Shown here: piece by piece, positions 16,397 through 24,419 of the stretch | How the letters are laid out: each line of letters starts with the position of its first letter | Position numbering within the stretch: position 1 is the stretch's first letter | Assembly (NCBI RefSeq): GCF_028863665.1 | Contig: NZ_JARBFX010000002.1 | Span: forward strand, 496,001-560,000 | DNA length: 64,000 bases | Source of the DNA: Aquabacter sediminis | GTDB taxonomy: Bacteria > Pseudomonadota > Alphaproteobacteria > Rhizobiales > Xanthobacteraceae | Direction of reading: 5' to 3' | Program-made: the position numbers and the translations under genes | The notes under the pieces: model-generated | Seen by the model: the letters and a program-made list of their open reading frames with translations, nothing else | Database searches by the model: none | Told to the model about the DNA's origin: nothing

Positions 16397-17035
16397 TCAG
16401 GGGCGGATTTCCACCACCGGGATGCGCGGGATGGCGCCGGCGGCAAACGCGCTCAGATCCACCTCCAGGAAGTCGGTGTCGAAGCGCACGGGCACGTCGA
16501 ACAGGAAGCCCGCGCTCACCCGCGCGCCAAGGGGCGGCGCATGGCTGGGCAGGAAGGTGACGAGGCCGGTCGCGACATCGCAGGCGAAGGTGCCGGCCGC
16601 CTTTTCCACCCCCGCCACGGCCACCCGCACCGAGCCCGCCACGGGCTTGGCGATGGCCCGCACATAGGGGGCGTGAAGGGCGCCATAGGTCTTGGCGAGC
16701 TGGAACACCCGCGTGCTGCCATCGCCGGTGCCGAGCGTCTGGTCGCCGGGCGTGAGCGCCGTGCCGGGCGGGGCGGAGGCATGGTCGAGCCGGTCGCGCC
16801 AGCGGAAGCCGTGGAGGCGCCCGCGCCGCTCCTCGAAGAAGACGAGGACATCATGCAGTGCAGCGAAAGTTTTCACGCCCGTTCCGGCATCGAAGCGGCG
16901 CCGCGAATCAGCGCGCCGCGTGTTGCGCTCCTCGCGTCCGGTGGCGGTTGCAACGATCTCGGTGGCTCGTTCGGGGCCTCCGGAGGCGCCGAGCGCCACG
17001 TCCAGGGGGAACAAAACCTCATGAAAGGTGGGCAT
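16397..17035 (-). CDS. GTA g12-type distal tail protein (DUF2460/TIGR02217)
   Basis: A 212-residue DUF2460 protein. It starts FHEVLFPLDVALGASGGPER and continues TATGREERNTRRADSRRRFD, the recognisable family opening. The C-terminal DVPVRFDTDFLEVDLSAFAA closes the domain. It forms the distal tail ring. It is the first GTA gene downstream of the 1.9-kb interruption by opposite-strand genes (17143-18928), so it either needs read-through or its own promoter. Confidence 0.93.
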   Translation of the reverse strand: MPTFHEVLFPLDVALGASGGPERATEIVATATGREERNTRRADSRRRFDAGTGVKTFAALHDVLVFFEERRGRLHGFRWRDRLDHASAPPGTALTPGDQTLGTGDGSTRVFQLAKTYGALHAPYVRAIAKPVAGSVRVAVAGVEKAAGTFACDVATGLVTFLPSHAPPLGARVSAGFLFDVPVRFDTDFLEVDLSAFAAGAIPRIPVVEIRP

Positions 17036-17142
17036 AGCGTTTCATTCCTGCGAAATCTGGCGCGTTTCCAATATTGGGCGTCTTGACATAGTTTTCGCGG
17101 GCGCCTTGACTTTCTCATCCTTGTCGAAGGTGGAGCCAGAGC

Positions 17143-18165
17143 ATGGCCACGAAACCCGCAAAGACGCCCGCGGCGACGGCGCCGACAAAGGCTGCGAAGG
17201 GCAAGACGGCGGAGACGCCGAAGGTCGAGGCTCCACCCCCGGCGGCACCGGTGGCGGCACCCGCCACGGCGTCCGCCAAGACGCGCGCCGTGAAGTCATC
17301 GGCGGCGGCCAAAGTGCCCGCATCGAAGGCGACCGCAGTAAAGGCACCGGCCGCACCAAAGGCAGCCAAGGCCGCGCCGTCAAAACCTGCGGCCGCTGCC
17401 CCGCCGCCCGCCGCGCCGGTGACAGCCGCGCCGGCCAAGGCCGCGAAGGCGGCACCCGCCAAACCCGCCGCGAAGCCGGAGAAGGCGTCGGCCGCCAAAT
17501 CCCCCGCCAAATCCCCCGCCAAGCCCGCTGCCGCCCCGGCAAAGGCCTCCAGCAAGACGGCCGCCATCAAGGCGGCCGCCACCAAGCTCGCGGCGGCCAA
17601 GGCCGCGACCGCGAAGCCGGCTGCCGGCAAGGCGCCGGTAAAAGCCTCTGCCAAAGCTTCCGCCAAGGCCCCCGAGACGCCGCCGGCGAAACCGGTGGCA
17701 GCCGCATCCAAGGCGAAGGCCGCCGCGAAGCCGGCCAAGGCCGAGGCGGCCCCGATGGACGCGCCAAAGGCAGAGGCGCCTAAGGGTGAATCGAAGGCGC
17801 CGGCGGCAAAGAAGGCGCCGGCCAAGGCCGCGCCAAAGCCCGCAGCCAAGGCGGCCGTGTCACCCGCTTCTCCCGCCGCGAAGGCTGCGCCCGCAAAATC
17901 TCCGGCCAAGGCGCCCGCGAGCAAGGCGGCGGCCAAGGAGCCGGTGAAGGAAGCGCCGAAAGCCCCCGCGGCGAAGTCCGCAGCGGCCAAGGTGCCTGCG
18001 AAGGCGCCTGCAAAGGCAGTGGTCAAGCCCGCAGCCAAGGCGGCGGCGAAACCCGAGGCGGCAGAAAAGCCCAAGGCGGCCGTGAAACCCAAGGCGGCCG
18101 TGAAACCCAAGGCGGCCGTGAAACCCAAGGCGACCGCAAAGCCCAAAGGCGGCAAGGCCTCCTGA
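17143..18165 (+). CDS. Histone H1-like Ala/Lys/Pro-rich protein
   Basis: A 340-residue protein made almost wholly of Ala, Lys and Pro with a few Ser, Thr, Val and Glu. The pattern (repeats of AKAAPAKPAAK type, KSPAKSPAK, and three KPKAAV units at the C-terminus from an 18-bp tandem repeat near 18070-18125) matches lysine-rich histone H1-like tails that bind DNA non-specifically. There is no folded domain, signal peptide or membrane segment. AAGGTGGAG precedes ATG 17143. It is transcribed against the GTA genes on both sides. The reverse frame is also open but encodes only Ala/Gly/Phe low-complexity sequence. DNA binding is inferred from composition. Confidence 0.78.
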   Translation: MATKPAKTPAATAPTKAAKGKTAETPKVEAPPPAAPVAAPATASAKTRAVKSSAAAKVPASKATAVKAPAAPKAAKAAPSKPAAAAPPPAAPVTAAPAKAAKAAPAKPAAKPEKASAAKSPAKSPAKPAAAPAKASSKTAAIKAAATKLAAAKAATAKPAAGKAPVKASAKASAKAPETPPAKPVAAASKAKAAAKPAKAEAAPMDAPKAEAPKGESKAPAAKKAPAKAAPKPAAKAAVSPASPAAKAAPAKSPAKAPASKAAAKEPVKEAPKAPAAKSAAAKVPAKAPAKAVVKPAAKAAAKPEAAEKPKAAVKPKAAVKPKAAVKPKATAKPKGGKAS

Positions 18166-18541
18166 GGCGCCCGCCGCCGCACCCGTTCAGCGGCCCGGCG
18201 GGTGAGATGCCTGCTGGGCCGTTGCGTGCGTCGTGGTTTGCCGGCCCTCAGTCACGGGGCACACCAGGGGGGCGGTCGGTCAGGCCAGGCACCGCTCAGC
18301 CAGCCCAGCGGCCTGCGCTGGCAGGGTCCCGCCGCGGTACGCCGAAGAGTATGCGGGGGCAGCGTTCGGCTTTTCATCGCGCCCCCTCTGCCCCTTCCAA
18401 AGCGGTCTGGCGGCGGTGCCGCCAGTTCACGTCGAGGCTCTCCTTGGGTCGGTCTTTCCGCCGCTCCCGCCTTTCACTAGTGTGCGGGCGAGCCGTGCGG
18501 GACGCGGTGCGGCATGGTGCCGGTGCGGTGGAGTGAGCCAG
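18166..18541. other. 376-bp intergenic stretch, no gene supported
   Basis: Between the histone-like gene and the small secreted protein. Open frames here are Arg/Ser/Pro/Gly-rich with no usable start context, hence GC shadows. No clear terminator or promoter could be recognised. Confidence 0.5.
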
Positions 18542-18928
18542 ATGAAGAGCGGCCTGATGCGCAAGTGCAGCCTCGCGAGCCTCGCCCTCGCCGCCGGCCT
18601 CGCGCCGGCCGTCGCGCAGACGACGACGCCCGTGCCTTTGTCGACGCTCACCCTGACCCCGCCCGCCGAGAGTGGCACAGCAAAAGCCGGGACGGCCAAG
18701 GGCAGCGCCTCCGGCACATCCGGCACGAAGATGAAGTCGTGCGCCCAGTTCGGGCCGGACTTCGTGCTCCAGCCGGGCACGGACACCTGCGTGCGCATGG
18801 GCGTGACGCTGCGCCTCGACGCGGGCACCGGCCGCACGCTCGGCAATGCCCCCAATCCCGGCAACAACAATACGGACATGGGCACGTCCAGTGCCTCCAG
18901 TTCCGACGCCTGGAAGACCGCGCGCTGA
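18542..18928 (+). CDS. Small secreted protein with porin-like signature
   Basis: A 128-residue protein with a signal peptide (residues 1-26, ending AVAQ). A Thr/Ser/Gly linker follows, then one conserved block CAQFGPDFVLQPGTDTCVRM (residues 64-83). This block strongly resembles the N-terminal C-x-x-[FY]G-x-x-[FY]...PGTDTC motif of rhizobial porins, where the two cysteines flank the first strand. The rest of a porin barrel is absent, and the tail is Asn/Ser-rich. It could be a porin-derived mini-protein or an envelope protein using the same cysteine loop. GGAG lies upstream of ATG 18542. It shares strand with the histone-like gene, inside the GTA cluster. Confidence 0.7.
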   Translation: MKSGLMRKCSLASLALAAGLAPAVAQTTTPVPLSTLTLTPPAESGTAKAGTAKGSASGTSGTKMKSCAQFGPDFVLQPGTDTCVRMGVTLRLDAGTGRTLGNAPNPGNNNTDMGTSSASSSDAWKTAR

Positions 18929-18932
18929 CGCC

Positions 18933-19640
18933 TCACGCCCCCCGCTGCCCGCGCGCCACCGCCCGCGCCACCAGGCCCGACAGATAGACATCGGAGCGGC
19001 GGAAGGCGCCGGGATCGGGCGTGGACACGTTCACCACCACGGAGGTGGCGCCCGCGCCGCCCTCGGTGCGCACGCCAAGCCGCCCGTCGGCGCCGCGCGC
19101 CAAAGGCAGGATGGCTTCCGCGCCCCGCTCGCCCATGAGGCCCAGGCCGCCCGCCATGGGGAAATAGGTGGGCGCGGCGACCACGCCGCCTTGGGCGAAG
19201 GGGCGCACCTGAAGCCCGCCCGCCTCCCCGGCCAGCGCACCGCCGAGCGCGAAGGGCCGCGCCGGGGCCCCGCCTCCATGTCCGGCCAACACGCCCCCTT
19301 GCGCGAAGGGGCGCACCTCAACACCGGCGCCGCCGCCGGAGAGCACATCGCCCCGCGCGAAGGCGGTGCCCGAGAGCAGCCCCTTCAGCAGCCCGCCGAC
19401 ACCCTGCTCCAGCGGCTTCAGGGCGGCATTGAGGGCGAGGCTGGAGAGGCGCTGGCCCACCATGCCGATGACGTCGCCCACGTCCTTGCCCTTCACGGTC
19501 ACGGCGGTGAAGGCATCGGCCAGCGTTGCGGCAAAGCCCCGCGTGGTGCGCTCGGTGTCGGCCAGCTCCGTGCGGAAGGCGCGGGTATCGGCCGTGATGG
19601 CCACCGAAACGGTGTCGATGGGGGCATCAAGCTCCGCCAT
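18933..19640 (-). CDS. GTA g11-type short tail tape-measure protein
   Basis: A 235-residue protein. The N-terminal helical part (DTRAFRTELADTERTTRGFA) is followed by a hydrophobic segment (SLALNAALKPLEQGVGGLLK) and three related repeats: VRPFAQGGVLAG, ARPFALGGALAG and VRPFAQGGVVAA. Next come FPMAGGLGLMGERGAEAILP and a C-terminal VVVNVSTPDPGAFRRS, all typical of GTA g11. The short length agrees with the short tails of GTA particles. It is the last GTA gene before the opposite-strand interruption. Confidence 0.92.
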   Translation of the reverse strand: MAELDAPIDTVSVAITADTRAFRTELADTERTTRGFAATLADAFTAVTVKGKDVGDVIGMVGQRLSSLALNAALKPLEQGVGGLLKGLLSGTAFARGDVLSGGGAGVEVRPFAQGGVLAGHGGGAPARPFALGGALAGEAGGLQVRPFAQGGVVAAPTYFPMAGGLGLMGERGAEAILPLARGADGRLGVRTEGGAGATSVVVNVSTPDPGAFRRSDVYLSGLVARAVARGQRGA

Positions 19641-19655
19641 GGAACATGTCCTTCT

Positions 19656-19856
19656 TCAGCGGGTGTCGGGAAAGCGGCGCAGGAGATCCTCGAAGCCGGC
19701 GCGGTCGAGGGCGGATGCTGGGGGCGTGAAGGGCGCCATGGCCGCCGCCAGTTCGCGCGGGGTCATGCGCCAGAAGGCGTCGGGTGAGAGCCGCAGAAGG
19801 CCGAGGCCGGCGGCCATGGCCGCCTCCCAGGGGAAGGGCCGCGCGGGTGCCCTCAC
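19656..19856 (-). CDS. GTA g10.1-type tail assembly chaperone
   Basis: A 66-residue protein. The core GLGLLRLSPDAFWRMTPREL is the signature of the small rcc01693-like phage tail assembly chaperone. The GTG start at 19856 overlaps the stop of the g10-type gene (GTGA). In lambda-like phages the corresponding product arises by frameshifting; here it is a separate but coupled gene. It probably works with the g10 product to load the tape measure. Confidence 0.9.
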   Translation of the reverse strand: MRAPARPFPWEAAMAAGLGLLRLSPDAFWRMTPRELAAAMAPFTPPASALDRAGFEDLLRRFPDTR

Positions 19857-20206
19857 GCCTCCTGCGGCGCCGGAGGGCGCGGTGGGCCGCCCTCCCCCGC
19901 CGTGCCGAAGGTGGCGGCGAGAAGCGCGCCCACGATCCGCGCCGCGCCCACTGCGCCCCCCTCGAAGCGAAGGCCCGCCACCTCGTCCGGCCGGGTCGGC
20001 GTGCCCGCTCCGGAGAGACCGGCGGCGAGGATCACCATGGCCTCGCGCGCGGTCAGCCGCCCGCGCTCCAGCCGCTCGGCGAGCGAAACGAGATCATCGG
20101 CGCCGAAGGCGGCTTCCAGTTCCGCCAGGGCACCCAAAGTGAGGACGAGGATGCGCGGACGCCCATCAATGAGCGCCTCCACCTCGCCGCGCCGGGGATT
20201 GGCCAT
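19853..20206 (-). CDS. GTA g10-type tail assembly protein
   Basis: A 117-residue member of the GTA gp10 family: MANPRRGEVEALIDGRPRIL at the start, then LGALAELEAAFGADDLVSLA and LTAREAMVILAAGLSGAGTP. The C-terminus is Pro/Gly-rich. It sits 13 bp after the major tail protein gene and overlaps the chaperone gene. A role as the upstream half of the tail chaperone pair is inferred from position and family. Confidence 0.9.
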   Translation of the reverse strand: MANPRRGEVEALIDGRPRILVLTLGALAELEAAFGADDLVSLAERLERGRLTAREAMVILAAGLSGAGTPTRPDEVAGLRFEGGAVGAARIVGALLAATFGTAGEGGPPRPPAPQEA

Positions 20207-20219
20207 GAGGGGCTCCCGC

Positions 20220-20627
20220 TCAGAGCGCGGTGAAGGTGAGTTCGCCCGCGCTTTCCAGCGTCAGGTCGAAGGTCACCTCGCGATCATGGTTGGCGGCGAT
20301 CTCCAGGGCGGTCACCTGAAAGGGACCGGCGACCGTGCCGAAATCGGGGATCACCACCTGGCAGGTCTTCAGTGCCCCATCGAAGAAAGCCGCGCGCACC
20401 AGCGCGTCGGAGGCGGCGTCCTTGAACACGCCGGAGCCGGAGATGGAGGCGCGCTTCACCGTCGCTCCCGCGAGCAGCTCGCGCCACTGGCCGGCGGATT
20501 CGGCGTTGGTCACATCCACGCTCTGGGCGTTGAAGGCCAGCGTGCGGGACCGCAGCCCCGCCACGGTGGCAAACGTGCTTCCATCGTGAATTTTCAGCAG
20601 CAGGTCCTTGCCCTTTTGCGCGGCCAT
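20220..20627 (-). CDS. GTA g9-type major tail protein
   Basis: A 135-residue major tail tube protein of the TP901-1 type: MAAQKGKDLLLKIHDGSTFA, then SRTLAFNAQSVDVTNAESAG and WRELLAGATVKRASISGSGV, with FDLTLESAGELTFTAL at the end. AGAGGAGGCC lies just before ATG 20627, fixing the start; the upstream extension has no homology. It polymerises into the tail tube. Confidence 0.94.
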   Translation of the reverse strand: MAAQKGKDLLLKIHDGSTFATVAGLRSRTLAFNAQSVDVTNAESAGQWRELLAGATVKRASISGSGVFKDAASDALVRAAFFDGALKTCQVVIPDFGTVAGPFQVTALEIAANHDREVTFDLTLESAGELTFTAL

Positions 20628-20649
20628 CGCGGCCTCCTCTTGCGGGGTG

Positions 20650-21075
20650 TCAGACGGCCTCGGTGACGGCGCGGAAGCGCACCAAGGCATGGAAGGTGCG
20701 GCCCTCCTCCTCGCGCCGGATCTCTGCGCTGGTGGCGCGCAGATTGGCGAGGCGATGGCCGGAAAGACTGAGAGGGGCCTCATGCAGAGCCTGCTGCACG
20801 AGGCCCGCCAGAGCATGGATTTCGGCCCGCCCGGCGGCGCGGGACCAGATGTGAAGCGTCAGCATCTGCTCGCTGCCCGCCTCTGTGGCGGTGGACCAGT
20901 CGGACACCACCGCCTCGCCGAGCGTCACGAAAGGAAAGGCGGCCTTGGCGGGCGGCGCGTCATGGATGCGCGCGCCGCCCAGCGCCGAGACAAGGGCGGC
21001 ATCCGATGTGAGGCGCGCATGAAGCGCCGCGCGCAAGGCGAGGGCCGCCTGCATGGGGGCGGGAGGGATGCTCAT
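20650..21075 (-). CDS. GTA g8-type tail terminator (DUF3168)
   Basis: A 141-residue DUF3168 protein from ATG 21075: ALALRAALHARLTSDAALVS, then FPFVTLGEAVVSDWSTATEA and LTLHIWSRAAGRAEIHALAG. It closes the tail tube at the head side. It overlaps the preceding small gene by four bases. Confidence 0.92.
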   Translation of the reverse strand: MSIPPAPMQAALALRAALHARLTSDAALVSALGGARIHDAPPAKAAFPFVTLGEAVVSDWSTATEAGSEQMLTLHIWSRAAGRAEIHALAGLVQQALHEAPLSLSGHRLANLRATSAEIRREEEGRTFHALVRFRAVTEAV

Positions 21076-21353
21076 CGCCGCGCCCTCACGTCCGCCGCAG
21101 AAGGTAGCAGCCACGGCGTCGGCGCGGTGTTGAGCGTGCCGGTCTCGCGGGCGATGGCGGCGGGATCATCGGACCCCACCAGCACCCGGTCGCCCTGCTC
21201 CTCGACCAGCGGCACGACGCCGGCCTGAGCGACGCGCTCAGCCAGGGCCGCCCCCGCTTCAAGGCGCGCGCGGCGGGCGAGCGGGACCTCCAGCGCGGCG
21301 GCAAGGCGGGCGGCGAGGTCGGTGCCGCCGGTGACCGTGGCGGTGATCCTCAT
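21072..21353 (-). CDS. HK97 gp10-like minor head-tail protein
   Basis: A 93-residue protein (MRITATVTGGTDLAARLAAA ... VLVGSDDPAAIARETGTLNT), coupled by four-base overlaps to both neighbours. The core and the C-terminal tail with TAPTPWLLP are typical of shortened HK97 gp10-like proteins between head-tail adaptor and tail terminator genes. In Rhodobacter the corresponding small gene is absent or not annotated, as far as I recall. The exact role is uncertain. Confidence 0.72.
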   Translation of the reverse strand: MRITATVTGGTDLAARLAAALEVPLARRARLEAGAALAERVAQAGVVPLVEEQGDRVLVGSDDPAAIARETGTLNTAPTPWLLPSAADVRARR

Positions 21354-21673
21354 GGCTGTTCCTCCCGGCAGCGGCAGCGGCTGAAACGGCCCCGATTGTC
21401 GGGATCGCTCACCGCCTCGACAGCGAAGATGCGGGTGCCCAGCACCAGCCGGTCGCCGGGCTGGAGGGTGTTGGGCGCCCGCACGGTGATGCGATGGGCG
21501 AGCACGCCCACCCGCTTCTCGGCGGAGAGATCGCCCTCGGCCGAGAGCGTCTCCAGCGCGCCCCACAATTGGTCGATGGTCAGATAGGTGCGCGTGATGC
21601 CGCCCATGCCGTCCGGCAGGTCGACGCCGGTCTGGTGGGCGAAGCGGAGGCGCAGGGCGCCGGGGCCGGTCAC
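21350..21673 (-). CDS. GTA g7-type head closure / head-tail adaptor
   Basis: A 107-residue phage head-tail joining protein: LRLRFAHQTGVDLPDGMGGI, then TYLTIDQLWGALETLSAEGD and HRITVRAPNTLQPGDRLVLG with IFAVEAVSDPDNRGRFSRCR at the end. All are standard for the HK97 gp9-like adaptor. It overlaps both neighbouring genes by four bases. Confidence 0.93.
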   Translation of the reverse strand: MTGPGALRLRFAHQTGVDLPDGMGGITRTYLTIDQLWGALETLSAEGDLSAEKRVGVLAHRITVRAPNTLQPGDRLVLGTRIFAVEAVSDPDNRGRFSRCRCREEQP

Positions 21674-22230
21674 AGCCGCACCAGGCGATAGGGCCGCAGA
21701 AGCGCTTCCACCGGCTCCGGCAGGCGACCAGCACCGCTCGTGCCGTCACGGTTCTCATAGAGATGCGCGGTGAGAAGGCGCACGGCCTGGATCAGGTCCG
21801 CCGGCACCTCGGCGGGCGTTGCGCCATAGCCCAGCGTCAGGTCCAGCTCGATGCCGCCGAGCGGCCGCATGGGGCGCGGCGCGCGGGCGGGATCGACGCC
21901 GATCAAAGCCGGCGCCCGGTCCCGCCGCAAGGTGAAGAGATCAAGCGGCAGCGTCGCGAAGGCGGTGCCGGAGAAGACACGGGCGGCGAGCACCGCGCGC
22001 ACCGGGGCGAGCGGCGCCAGGATGAGGCCGCTCACCGGCCAGGCATCGCGCGTCACCCGCCAGCTCTGGGTCATGAGGATGCGCCCGCTGGCGCTCTCGA
22101 TGGCCTGCCGGGCGGCGGTGATGAGGGCGGCGAGAAGGCTGTCCTCCGCATCATGGTCGATGCGCAGGAAGGCCTTGGCCTCGGCAAGGGTCAGCGGCTC
22201 GGCGGCGGGGCCGGTCAGGCATTCGGGCAC
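21670..22230 (-). CDS. GTA g6-type head-tail connector (gp6-like)
   Basis: A 186-residue connector adaptor. The block LTLAEAKAFLRIDHDAEDSL and AALITAARQAIESASGRILM is the canonical gp6/phiE125 gp8-like domain; TVRLLTAHLYENRD-type sequence appears near the end. GGAGG sits five bases before a GTG at 22230, giving VPECLTGPAAEPLTLAEAKA. The upstream extension is antisense to the protease gene and non-homologous. Its start lies 85 bp from the divergent protease gene, so this is the first GTA gene after an opposite-strand interruption. Confidence 0.92.
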   Translation of the reverse strand: MPECLTGPAAEPLTLAEAKAFLRIDHDAEDSLLAALITAARQAIESASGRILMTQSWRVTRDAWPVSGLILAPLAPVRAVLAARVFSGTAFATLPLDLFTLRRDRAPALIGVDPARAPRPMRPLGGIELDLTLGYGATPAEVPADLIQAVRLLTAHLYENRDGTSGAGRLPEPVEALLRPYRLVRL

Positions 22231-22314
22231 GGAAACCTCCGGGGCGGGGCCGGATGCGCAGAAGCTCCGGCGTTGGAATTGACGGCGCGGCGCGGGAGGG
22301 CCAGAAAGCGGCCG

Positions 22315-23070
22315 ATGACGGCCCACTCCTTCCTCCGCGCCGGCGCCCTTGGCGTTGCGGCCCTCGTTCTCGCGCTCGGCGCGGGGCCCGCTTCCGCCAT
22401 CGTGGGCGGGGGGCCGGCGCCGGCCGAGGTGGCGGCCCGCACGGTGCTCATCGTCTCGACGCGCGGCGCCTCCTGCACCGGCACGGCGCTGGCGCCGGAC
22501 CTGGTCCTCACCGCCGCCCATTGTGTGAAGCCGGCGGCGGACTATGCGGTGGCGATCCTGGGCGGCGGGGCGCCGCGGCTCATTCCCGTCACCGGCATCG
22601 TGGTGCATCCCTCCTTCGCGGACGACCAGTTCCGCACCCGCCGACCGACGCCGGACCTGGCGGTGATCCGCCTCGCGGAAAACCTGCCGGCAAGCACCCG
22701 CCCGGCGCGGCTCTCCACCTCCGGACTGCCGGCGAAGGGCACGGTGTTCCTGGTGGCCGGCTATGGCATGACCGCCGACGGGGCGGAGAAGACCGCCGGC
22801 ACGCTGCGGGCGGTGTCGCTTCCCTCCATCGGCACCACCGGCGGCATCATGGCCCGCCTGTCCGCGCCCGAGGGCGCGGCGGGCGCCTGCACCGGCGACA
22901 GCGGCGGCCCCGCCTTCGCGGACGGAACGGTCGCCGGCGTGGTGAGCTGGGTCACGGCGGCCGGCGGCGCGCGCGGCTGCGGCGGCGTCACCGGCATCAC
23001 CTTGGTGGGCCTGTTCTCGGACTGGATCCGATCGGCTGCGGCCAAGCTCGGGCGGCCGTTGGGGGAGTGA
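22315..23070 (+). CDS. Secreted trypsin-like serine protease
   Basis: A 251-residue S1-family protease. The signal peptide (about 1-28, ending ASA) is followed directly by IVGGG, the usual mature N-terminus of trypsins. The triad is H69 in LTAAHC, D114 in PDLAVIRL and S196 in TGDSGGPA. Cysteine pairs flank the catalytic His and Ser. It is probably exported to the periplasm or outside. It lies inside the GTA cluster, against the structural genes, divergent from the connector gene. Confidence 0.9.
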   Translation: MTAHSFLRAGALGVAALVLALGAGPASAIVGGGPAPAEVAARTVLIVSTRGASCTGTALAPDLVLTAAHCVKPAADYAVAILGGGAPRLIPVTGIVVHPSFADDQFRTRRPTPDLAVIRLAENLPASTRPARLSTSGLPAKGTVFLVAGYGMTADGAEKTAGTLRAVSLPSIGTTGGIMARLSAPEGAAGACTGDSGGPAFADGTVAGVVSWVTAAGGARGCGGVTGITLVGLFSDWIRSAAAKLGRPLGE

Positions 23071-23145
23071 GGGCGGAGCGGTGCCGCGGGCCGCGCTCCT
23101 GGTCAGGCCACGCCCCCCCTTGAAGGCGCTCGTGCAGAGGCGACG

Positions 23146-23949
23146 TCAGGCGTGCGCGGTCAGCGCGCGGCGCGTCGCCTCATCGGCGGGAAGAAAGCCC
23201 TCCAGCGTCAGTTCGGCGAGCGCGATGTCGGTCGCGGTTCCGAACACGGTGGTGGTTGATAGGAAGGACAGCCGCTCCCCCGTGGAGGGGTGCCGCAGCA
23301 TGAGAGGCACGGCAATCTGGTTGCTTTGGGGGGCCCAATCCTCCGCCCTTTCCCCTCCGGCGGTCGGGGGAAGGGCGCGCAGGGCATCGTGCAGGCGAAA
23401 TAGATCCGGATCGCCGGACACGTTTGCGTCGCGCCGCAGGCGCTCCAGAATGTGATGTCGCCAGTCGGCAAAGTTGAGGATGAAGGGGGCCAGCCCGTCC
23501 GGCGCCAGCGACAGGTGCAGGACATTGACGGGGGGTTCGACGAGGCGCGGCGCCACCTTGACCAGAAGAGGCGCCAGAGCCGCGTTGGCGGCAACCAGGT
23601 TCCAGTGCCGATCGACCGCCAGGGCTGGAAAGGGCTCATAGGCGGCGAGGACCATGCGGACCGCCTCCAGGGCCGCCGCCATGTCGGGCCGCTCGGGCGA
23701 GCGCTCGGCGAAGGCGGGCGCATAGCCCCCGGCCAGCAGCAGACGATTGCGCTCGCGGAGTGGCAGGGCAAGCCGTTCGGCCAGGCGCAGCAGCATGTCA
23801 CGACTGGCCGCCGACCGGCCGCTCTCCACAAAGCTGAGGTGCCGCGCGGAGACCTCGGCCTCCAGCGCGAGCGCGAGCTGGCTGACGCGCCGCCTCCGTC
23901 GCCAGTCGCGCAGGACATCTCCCACCGTTTCGCTCGCAAGGGCTGCCAT
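23146..23949 (-). CDS. XRE-family regulator with MmyB-like ligand-binding domain
   Basis: The 267-residue protein has an N-terminal helix-turn-helix (WRRRRRVSQLALALEAEVSA, then RHLSFVESGRS) and a C-terminal MmyB/MLTR-type PAS-like domain (YEPFPALAVDRHWNLVAANA; LHLSLAPDGLAPFILNFADW). Such regulators usually control a divergent enzyme gene and bind a small fatty acid-like ligand. Here two small enzyme-like genes diverge from it. AAGGGG lies nine bases before ATG 23949, and an ATG two codons upstream is also possible. It has the same strand as GTA genes but is not of GTA type. Confidence 0.88.
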   Translation of the reverse strand: MAALASETVGDVLRDWRRRRRVSQLALALEAEVSARHLSFVESGRSAASRDMLLRLAERLALPLRERNRLLLAGGYAPAFAERSPERPDMAAALEAVRMVLAAYEPFPALAVDRHWNLVAANAALAPLLVKVAPRLVEPPVNVLHLSLAPDGLAPFILNFADWRHHILERLRRDANVSGDPDLFRLHDALRALPPTAGGERAEDWAPQSNQIAVPLMLRHPSTGERLSFLSTTTVFGTATDIALAELTLEGFLPADEATRRALTAHA

Positions 23950-24059
23950 CGTCATCTGCCCCTTCTCGCATGGGCCTGACACCTTGCCCATGACCTCCAA
24001 GGTAATCGCCGGACGCTGCCGACGCGCCCATGCTGAGGGCGCACGAAAAGGAGACCGGC

Positions 24060-24419
24060 ATGCAGACCCCTCTCGAGATCGCGAAGGACTATCTCGCCGT
24101 GTGGAACGCGGACACTGCGCCCGAGCGGCAACGCCGGCTGGCGGAGTGGTGTCCGGACGCCACTTACCGCGACCCCCTCATGCAGGCCGAGGGCCGAGCC
24201 GCCATTTTCACGATGATCGAGGCGGCGCGCCAGCGCTTTGCGGGGCTCGCCTTTCGCCTCCACGGAACGCCCGATGGCCACGGCCCCTTCGCGCGCTTCG
24301 CATGGACGCTCGGCCCCGACGGCGGCACGGCGTTGGCCGCCGGGACCGATATCGTGCGTCTCAACGCGCAGGGGTGCATCGCCGAGGTGATCGGCTTCCT
24401 CGACGCGGTGCGCCCATGA
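24060..24419 (+). CDS. NTF2/SnoaL-like small protein
   Basis: A 119-residue NTF2-fold protein: LEIAKDYLAVWNADTAPERQ, then LAEWCPDATYRDPLMQAEGR and FARFAWTLGPDGGTALAAGT, ending VIGFLDAVRP. AAGGAG seven bases before ATG 24060 sets the start. The last codons overlap the next gene (ATGA). It is divergent from the XRE regulator, which probably controls it. Its substrate is unknown; the family includes isomerases, dehydratases and ligand binders. Confidence 0.85.
   Translation: MQTPLEIAKDYLAVWNADTAPERQRRLAEWCPDATYRDPLMQAEGRAAIFTMIEAARQRFAGLAFRLHGTPDGHGPFARFAWTLGPDGGTALAAGTDIVRLNAQGCIAEVIGFLDAVRP

Noticed and set aside
17115-18182. 355-codon Ala/Gly/Phe-rich minus-strand frame opposite the histone-like gene
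   Set aside because: Low-complexity reverse of Ala/Lys codons; no ribosome site, and GTA neighbours do not have such a gene.
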